From positions 1 to 64,000 of the forward strand of contig NZ_JACHIA010000029.1 in the NCBI RefSeq assembly GCF_014202995.1: DNA of 64,000 bases. The letters run 5' to 3'. This document shows positions 59,641-64,000 of the stretch, piece after piece. How positions within the stretch are numbered: the first letter of the stretch is position 1; each line of letters starts with the position of its first letter. Below the pieces are notes generated by a model that had not been told where the DNA came from, did no database searches, and saw nothing but the letters and a program-made list of their open reading frames with translations. The translations under genes were made by a program, and so were the position numbers. The DNA is from Longimicrobium terrae. GTDB taxonomy: Bacteria; Gemmatimonadota; Gemmatimonadetes; Longimicrobiales; Longimicrobiaceae.

Positions 59641-59709
59641 TAGATCCTTCGTCGGCGCCAAGCCGCGGCGTGGCGGAGGGTGCGGCCGGCGCCTCCTCAG
59701 GATGACATG
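59641..59709 (-). repeat. Repeat family D, copy D2a
   Basis: Begins TAGATCCTTCGTCGG and ends GCGCCTCCTCAGGATGAC, the reverse of D1 and D2b. Confidence 0.75.
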
Positions 59710-59748
59710 TTGTTGCGGGGATGTCAGTTACCACGCCCACGCCCAGCC

Positions 59749-59818
59749 ATGTCATCCTGAGGGAGCGTGCGCCGTGCTTTCCGTCCCGCCGAACGTTGCG
59801 CGACCGAAGGATCTACTC
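59749..59818 (+). repeat. Repeat family D, copy D2b
   Basis: Begins ATGTCATCCTGAGGGAGCG and ends GCGACCGAAGGATCTACT. With D2a it makes an inverted pair separated by 39 bp. Confidence 0.75.
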
Positions 59819-59842
59819 TCCGCCAAGCCAACCACGCGAATC

Positions 59843-59917
59843 GCGCCGAAGCCCGCCGCCGCAGTCCGCGCAGGCGGACTTCGTGCCTTTCCAGCGGCGA
59901 ATTCATTCGCTCCTGGA
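59843..59917. repeat. Fragments of families G and A joined (G2/A7)
   Basis: GCAGTCCGCGCAGGCGGACTT and TCGTGCCTTT (family G) are followed directly by AGCGGCGAATTCATTCGCTC (second half of family A). The joint differs from the G-A order seen elsewhere, suggesting rearrangement. Confidence 0.6.
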
Positions 59918-60082
59918 CGGCGGCTCGGCCGATGCTGGTCGGGATGACACCTCACCTGATTCTCCTCTTCCGCCACGCGCGGCACGGAATGCCTCCGGCG
60001 AATCCCATCCGCCGAACGCTCCGGCATCGTCCATGCGCCTGCGGTGCGACCTGTCCATCCACGCACCCCTTGCAGCTGATCG

Positions 60083-60949
60083 ATGACGGAACGCGAAGCG
60101 CAGAGCAGCAAGCCCTCACCGGGGTCCGCCGGGCACGAGTCCGCGCGGGAGCGCATCGTTCTCCAGGCGGCGGACGGCGCGCGGGCGGAGGTGTACCTGC
60201 ACGGCGCGCACGTGACCTCGTGGACGCCCGCGGGCGCGGACCGCGACGCGCTGTTCCTGAGCGCCAACGCAGATTTCGGCGACGGCAAGGCGATCCGCGG
60301 CGGCATTCCGGTCATCTTTCCGCAGTTCGCCGCGGAAGGCCCGCTCCCCAAGCACGGCTTTGCGCGGGACCGCGCGTGGCGGCTTGTGGCTGGCGAGCGG
60401 CCGGATCAGGCGCTCTTCGAGTTGGCGGACACGCCGGAAACGCGCGCCATCTGGAATCACGCGTTCCGGGCCGAACTGCGCGTCACCGTCTCCGGCGCGG
60501 CGCTGGAGGTGGCGCTCACGGTGCAGAACACGGGTGACACGCCTTTCTCCTTTACCGCCGCGCTGCACACCTATCTACGCGTGGATGACATCGCGCGGAC
60601 GGTCCTGCGCGGACTGCGGGGCACGCGCATCCGCGACAAGGTGGCGGGCGGGGATCGCGTGGAGGAGGCGGATGAACTGCGGATCGCGGGCGAGGTGGAC
60701 CGGGTGTACCTGGACGCGCCGCCCTCGCTGGAGATGGTGGATGGCGAGCGGCGGATGACCATCCAGTCCAACGGCTTTCCCGACACGGTCGTGTGGAATC
60801 CCGGCGCCGCACTCGCCGCGCGCCTGGCGGACCTGGAGCCCGGCGGCGAGCGGCGGATGCTGTGCGTGGAAGCCGCCGCGGTCGGCACGCCGGTGCACCT
60901 GGAGCCCGGCGCGCGCTGGACGGGCTCGCAGACGCTGACGGCCGGATGA
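60083..60949 (+). CDS. D-hexose-6-phosphate mutarotase (aldose epimerase family)
   Basis: A 288-aa YeaD-type enzyme that interconverts the anomers of glucose 6-phosphate. Family marks: VYLHGAHVTSWTPAG, RGGIPVIFPQFA, LPKHGFARDRAWRLV (catalytic His), FTAALHTYLRVDDI and FPDTVVWNPG, with the C-terminal MLCVEAAAV carrying the acid/base Glu. It would complement pgi and pyk elsewhere in the window. ATG at 60083. The next gene overlaps it by four bases. Confidence 0.93.
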   Translation: MTEREAQSSKPSPGSAGHESARERIVLQAADGARAEVYLHGAHVTSWTPAGADRDALFLSANADFGDGKAIRGGIPVIFPQFAAEGPLPKHGFARDRAWRLVAGERPDQALFELADTPETRAIWNHAFRAELRVTVSGAALEVALTVQNTGDTPFSFTAALHTYLRVDDIARTVLRGLRGTRIRDKVAGGDRVEEADELRIAGEVDRVYLDAPPSLEMVDGERRMTIQSNGFPDTVVWNPGAALAARLADLEPGGERRMLCVEAAAVGTPVHLEPGARWTGSQTLTAG

Positions 60950-61572
60950 CGGCATCCCATTCCGGCCATCTCCGCGACGAGTTCGGCGAGATCGACATCT
61001 ACCTGTTCGACCAGCTTCTCCGCGGGCGCTTCGACGCGTACCGCACGGTGCTGGACGCGGGGTGCGGCGCCGGGCGCAACCTGGTGTGGTTTCTCCGCAA
61101 CCGGTTCGAGGTGTTCGCCGTCGACCGCGACGAGGGTTCCGTGCTGCGCGTGCGCCAGTTGATGGCCGACCTTGCGCCGCATCTGCCGCCGGAGCGCGTG
61201 CAGCAGGCGGAAGTGGAGTCGCTGCCGTACGCGGATGCGTCCATGGATGCCGTGCTGAGCAGCGCCGTGCTGCACTTTGCGCGCGACCAGGCGCACTTCG
61301 ACGCCATGGTGAACGAGATGTGGCGCGTTCTGCGTCCCGGCGGTCTGTTCTTCGCGCGGCTGGCGACCACGATCGGCATCGAGGACCGGGTGCGGCCGCT
61401 GGGCGGCGAGCGCTACCGGCTTCCGGACGGCAGCACACGCTTTCTGATGGATGAGGCGCGGCTGCTGGAGCGCACGTCCGCGCTGGGCGCCACCCTGGCC
61501 GATCCGATCCGGACAACGAACGTGCAGAACCTGCGGGCGATGACCACGTGGTGCCTCATCCGCCCCGCCTGA
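60946..61572 (+). CDS. Class I SAM-dependent methyltransferase
   Basis: A 208-aa enzyme with the SAM-binding motif I TVLDAGCGAGRNLVWFL, motif II FAVDRDEGSV, SLPYADASMDAVLSSAVLHF and MWRVLRPGGLFFARL. This is the Methyltransf_11/25 type; substrate unknown. ATG at 60946 overlaps the mutarotase stop (ATGA), implying coupled translation. A PilZ gene follows after 24 bp. Confidence 0.92.
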   Translation: MTASHSGHLRDEFGEIDIYLFDQLLRGRFDAYRTVLDAGCGAGRNLVWFLRNRFEVFAVDRDEGSVLRVRQLMADLAPHLPPERVQQAEVESLPYADASMDAVLSSAVLHFARDQAHFDAMVNEMWRVLRPGGLFFARLATTIGIEDRVRPLGGERYRLPDGSTRFLMDEARLLERTSALGATLADPIRTTNVQNLRAMTTWCLIRPA

Positions 61573-61596
61573 AGGAATGATCCCGATGCGCACACC

Positions 61597-62043
61597 ATGA
61601 TGACCGAAACCCGCCCGGACGCCGGATACGTCGTTCCGCGCCGCTTCATCCGCCACACCGCCGACGTGCCGCTGGAGGTGGAGCGCACGGGCGGCGGGGC
61701 GGGGCTGAAGCCGTCCGCCACGAACGTGAGCTTCGGCGGGCTCTCCTTTGTCTCGGACGAGGAACTGCCTATGGGGACGGAGATCCGCGTGCGCATCACG
61801 CAGGTGGATCCGCCGTTCGACGCCGAGGCGCGCGTGGTGTGGTGCAAGGCCGAGGGTGACGCCTTCTGTATCGGCGTGCAGTTTCTGGGGAAGGAAGACG
61901 CCTTTCGCATCCGGATGGTGGAGCAGGTGTGCGCCATCGACCAGTACCGGCGGGAGTCCGCGGAGCAGGGGCGCGAGTTGACGCCGGAAGAGGCCGCGAC
62001 GGAGTGGATTACGCGCTTCGCCGACCGCTTTCCGTCATCCTGA
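61597..62043 (+). CDS. PilZ-domain protein
   Basis: A 148-aa single-domain protein. The c-di-GMP-binding features are RRFIRHTADVPLEVE (RxxxR) and TNVSFGGLSFVS ((D/N)xSxxG), followed by the barrel strands VRITQVDPPFDAEARVVWCK and CIGVQFLG. It probably responds to c-di-GMP and affects motility, pili or polysaccharides. The C-terminal helix (ELTPEEAATEWITRF) is extra. ATG at 61597 or 61600. The nearest motility gene is pilT 5.5 kb upstream. Confidence 0.92.
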   Translation: MMTETRPDAGYVVPRRFIRHTADVPLEVERTGGGAGLKPSATNVSFGGLSFVSDEELPMGTEIRVRITQVDPPFDAEARVVWCKAEGDAFCIGVQFLGKEDAFRIRMVEQVCAIDQYRRESAEQGRELTPEEAATEWITRFADRFPSS

Positions 62044-62140
62044 TCATCATCCCGCGAGGACGGACGAGGTTGATGCGGACCAGGGATGGCGGCTTCCGGG
62101 AGCGGTTGCGGCGGAGCGCGCGGGGCGCGAAACTGAGGAC

Positions 62141-62530
62141 GTGAACACTTCTCTGCTTTCGTTTGCTCTGGCCGTGCTGGCCGTGGCTGGATGCGTCGCC
62201 CTGCTGGTGCGCAGCGGGCGTGCGTTGCTGCGCGTGGGCCTGAACGCGGCCGAGGCGCAGGCCGTCTCCGGCCTGGCCGACGTCAGCGAGCGCCGCGGCG
62301 ACCTGACCGGGCTGATGGAGAGCCGGTCCACGGCGGCGGCGCTGCGCTCCGCACGCCGAAAGAATCTGGCGACCGCGGCGATGTACGTGCTGCTGCTGGT
62401 GGGTGCGCCGCTCGCGGGGTTCGGGCGCGAGGTGTACGCTACCTGCGCGCTGCTCTGGTTTCTGCCTACGCGCCCCGTTCGCCCGTCCGGCGTGCTGCGT
62501 GTGAACGAGCGGGAGCCGCACGGCGGCTGA
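62141..62530 (+). CDS. Small membrane protein of unknown function, 129 aa
   Basis: GTG start at 62141. Helix 1 is SLLSFALAVLAVAGCVALLV (about 4-24) and helix 2 TAAMYVLLLVGAPLAGFG (about 78-95); between them a helical, charged segment AEAQAVSGLADVSERRGDLT is probably cytoplasmic, and the tail (YATCALLWFLPTRPVRPSG) may re-enter the membrane. I recognise no family. The gene ends in its own terminator. Confidence 0.65.
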   Translation: MNTSLLSFALAVLAVAGCVALLVRSGRALLRVGLNAAEAQAVSGLADVSERRGDLTGLMESRSTAAALRSARRKNLATAAMYVLLLVGAPLAGFGREVYATCALLWFLPTRPVRPSGVLRVNEREPHGG

Positions 62531-62570
62531 GGAGCGGGAGTCGCTTACGACAGGAATGGAGAAGGGCTGA

Positions 62571-62596
62571 AAGCCTCGCGCGAGCGGGGCTTTTTT
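62571..62596 (+). terminator. Terminator after the small membrane protein gene
   Basis: AAGCCTCGC / GCGGGGCTT (one G-U pair) with loop GCGA, followed by TTTTTT. Confidence 0.85.
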
Positions 62597-62734
62597 CGTG
62601 GCGCGAAGGCCGGGGCGGCCCCCATCCGGGCCGGCACGACCGGCTCATCCTCCGCCGATCAAGACCGGGGAGAGTTGGGACGGGCGGATGGTTCGGCGCG
62701 AGAGGCGGAAATTGGCGCGTGAGCGGATTCCGAT

Positions 62735-62815
62735 GAGCGAATGAATCCGCCGCTCGGACAGCGGAAAGCCCCGACACCGGCCGCTGGCGCGTCCGGTTCG
62801 GGGCTTCAAGTGCAT
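62735..62815 (-). repeat. Repeat family A, copy A5
   Basis: A full-length copy on the minus strand: GAGCGAATGAATCCGCCGCT, AAAGCCCCGACACC and GGTTCGGGGCTTCAA. It is paired with G3 in the same relative order as A3 with G1. Confidence 0.85.
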
Positions 62816-62840
62816 CGGAACCCGCGCCGAGATTGCGCCC

Positions 62841-62905
62841 CCAGTCCGCGGAGGCGGACTTCGTGTCTTTCGAGGCGCGGTTTCAACCGCCGGACGAGGC
62901 CCGCC
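62841..62905 (-). repeat. Repeat family G, copy G3
   Basis: CAGTCCGCGGAGGCGGACTT, CGTGTCTTTCGAGG and CGCGGTTTCAACCGCCGGAC, the reverse of G1. Confidence 0.75.
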
Positions 62906-62934
62906 GGCCCGCACCGCCGTCGCTCTCGCGCTGA

Positions 62935-63000
62935 GGTCTCCCTTTTTCCCGCGGCGCGGGGGAGAGGGCTGGGGAGAGGGGGCCTCTCCAACCGCGCCGA
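62935..63000 (+). repeat. Repeat family F, solo copy F6
   Basis: TTCCCGCGGCGCGGGGGAGA, then GGGGAGAGGGGGCCTCTCCA and ACCGCGCCGAACC. It has the same outer end as the DUF559 units and is a direct repeat relative to F7. Confidence 0.75.
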
Positions 63001-63023
63001 ACCATCCGGAGCAATCAGATCCG

Positions 63024-63100
63024 CAGTTCTCCCCTCTCCGTGCGCAGTTTGCACGGGGAGGGGTCGGGGGAGGGGCCTCACAGCCCGGCGCCGCGCCGAT
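63024..63100 (+). repeat. Repeat family F, solo copy F7
   Basis: TCTCCCCTCTCCGTGCGCAG, TTTGCACGGGGAGGGGTCGG and GGAGGGGCCTCACAG. The central palindrome (CCGTGC/GCACGG) differs from the other copies. F6 and F7 fill much of the 729-bp gap before the SDR gene. Confidence 0.7.
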
Positions 63101-63259
63101 CTCTGCGGACCACCTCGATCTCCGCCGTCATCCGCCTGCTAACCCGCCCGCGCCCCTAACCCGTTCGCGCGCCGCGACCTGTGCCGCATCCGGTATGCTC
63201 CCTGCAAACCGCCCGCGCTCCGAACCGATCAGCCATCGCCCCGAGCGGGAGTTTTCAGC

Positions 63260-64000
63260 ATGCTGGACCGCAATCCCATGAACGGCCCCACCGTGTCCAA
63301 AAAGGATACGCAGCAGCCCTATCCCGGCACCGACGACGCCATGCACCGCAAGGCGGACCACGGCGAGGAAAGCTACCAAGGCTGCGGCAAGCTCACCGGC
63401 CTGGCCGCCGTCATCACCGGCGGGGACAGCGGCATCGGGCGCGCGGTGGCCATCGCGTTCGCCAAGGAGGGCGCGGACGTCGCCATCGGCTACCTGAGCG
63501 AGCAGGAAGACGTGGACGCGCAGGAAACCCGGCGCCACGTGGAAGCCGCCGGCCGCCGCTGCCTCGTCCACCGCTTTGACGTGCGCAGCCAGTCCGCCTG
63601 CCGCGAGTTCGTCGACCTGGCGGCAAAGGAGTTCGGCCGGCTGGACATTCTGGTCAACAACGCGGCGTACCAGATGGAGCAGCAGGGGATCGAAGAACTC
63701 ACCGAAGAGCAGATCGACCGGACGTTCCGCACCAACATCTTCGGCTACATCTACATGGCGCAGGCCGCGCTCAAGCACCTCAAGGAAGGCGGTTGCATCA
63801 TCAACACCGGCTCGGTGACGGCGCTGGAGGGCAACCCGGGGCTCATCGACTACTCGGCCACCAAGGGCGCCATCCACAACTTCACCCTCACCCTCGCGCA
63901 GGTGGTGTCGGAGAAAGGGATCCGCGTGAACGCCGTGGCGCCCGGCCCGGTGTGGACGCCGCTCATCCCCGCGACCATGAGCCCGGAAAAGGTCGCCACC
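63260..64000 (+). CDS. SDR-family oxidoreductase with N-terminal extension, cut by the window edge
   Basis: The first 247 residues are present. A polar N-terminal extension (MNGPTVSKKDTQQPYPGTDD) is typical of the YghA/general-stress-protein-39 group of short-chain dehydrogenases. The NAD(P) site is VITGGDSGIGRAVAIAFAKE, followed by ILVNNAAYQMEQQGI, NTGSVTALEGN and the catalytic YSATKGA (Tyr, Lys). It would oxidise or reduce an alcohol/aldehyde, perhaps in stress defence. The ATG at 63260 has GGGAG ten bases upstream; 63278 is an alternative. TATGCT at 63194 is a possible -10 box. The C-terminus is missing. Confidence 0.92.
   Translation, partial: MLDRNPMNGPTVSKKDTQQPYPGTDDAMHRKADHGEESYQGCGKLTGLAAVITGGDSGIGRAVAIAFAKEGADVAIGYLSEQEDVDAQETRRHVEAAGRRCLVHRFDVRSQSACREFVDLAAKEFGRLDILVNNAAYQMEQQGIEELTEEQIDRTFRTNIFGYIYMAQAALKHLKEGGCIINTGSVTALEGNPGLIDYSATKGAIHNFTLTLAQVVSEKGIRVNAVAPGPVWTPLIPATMSPEKVAT

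Larger units (their letters stand above)
59456..60082. other. Gene-free stretch filled with dispersed repeats
   Basis: 627 bp that contain, in order, A4 (minus), D2a and D2b as an inverted pair, a G-like fragment and a half A copy (59891-59917). No credible gene. The last 150 bp before 60083 seem unique and should hold the mutarotase promoter. Confidence 0.7.

Overview
The window is 64 kb of very GC-rich bacterial chromosome with closely packed genes, frequent GTG and TTG starts, no rRNA, no tRNA that I could find, no CRISPR array and no prophage cluster. Gene content (lipoproteins, TAT-exported enzyme, DUF4349, OmpA-type lipoprotein, PilT, PilZ, NagB-PIG-L fusion) points to an environmental, diderm, probably aerobic bacterium. 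The style of the intergenic repeats and the protein sequences fit Gemmatimonadota (class Longimicrobia, Longimicrobium-like), but that assignment is my inference and not proven by the sequence.

Layout. 0-10 kb: the start of an IS1182-type transposase inserted in a chromosomal repeat, a diacylglycerol-kinase-like gene, a tailspike-like beta-helix protein, then pgi, a PhnP-like metallohydrolase, pyk and a sirtuin. 10-16.9 kb: amidohydrolase, histidine kinase with an RsbRD-type sensor, exported and GAF-domain proteins of unknown role. 16.9-22.9 kb: a six-gene operon (AdoMetDC-like, DUF4178, small membrane protein, DUF350, membrane spermidine-synthase-like, TAT-exported flavin oxidase), the best candidate for an unexplored pathway: polyamine chemistry at the cell envelope. 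23-37 kb: DinB, argF, two tandem gluzincin-type lipoprotein proteases, LLM flavin oxidoreductase, DUF4349 lipoprotein, beta-lactamase-fold hydrolase, a DUF559 gene enclosed by inverted repeats, and an amino-sugar pair (NagB-PIG-L fusion plus BadF/NagK-type kinase). 37.1-38.3 kb: two tandem YoeB-type toxin genes, each with an upstream partner of a family I do not recognise.

38.4-50 kb: D-aminoacylase-like lipoprotein, an Ada-AlkA fusion overlapping ogt (alkylation repair), recQ, an OmpA lipoprotein, a frameshifted arginase-family gene, a second inverted-repeat-bounded DUF559 gene, an intact arginase-family gene, trpS and a hydrolase. 50-64 kb: a GNAT gene overlapping a 79-aa gene, zinc-ribbon protein, dapA-dapB, a 2-hydroxyacid dehydrogenase with pilT, DUF456 and a large sensor kinase, then HAD phosphatase, hexose-6-phosphate mutarotase, methyltransferase, PilZ protein and an SDR gene cut by the right edge.

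The intergenic DNA is unusually rich in dispersed repeats. I recognise at least seven families, called A-G here. A and B form a composite block that twice ends exactly on the stop codon of the neighbouring gene. G joins A in a second composite. C lies just upstream of two start codons. E elements are 150-230 bp inverted repeats. F elements are GC palindromes that stand alone but also form the long inverted ends of both DUF559 units. The F/DUF559 combination looks like a candidate undescribed mobile or selfish unit and is, with the polyamine operon and the tandem toxin modules, the most interesting content.
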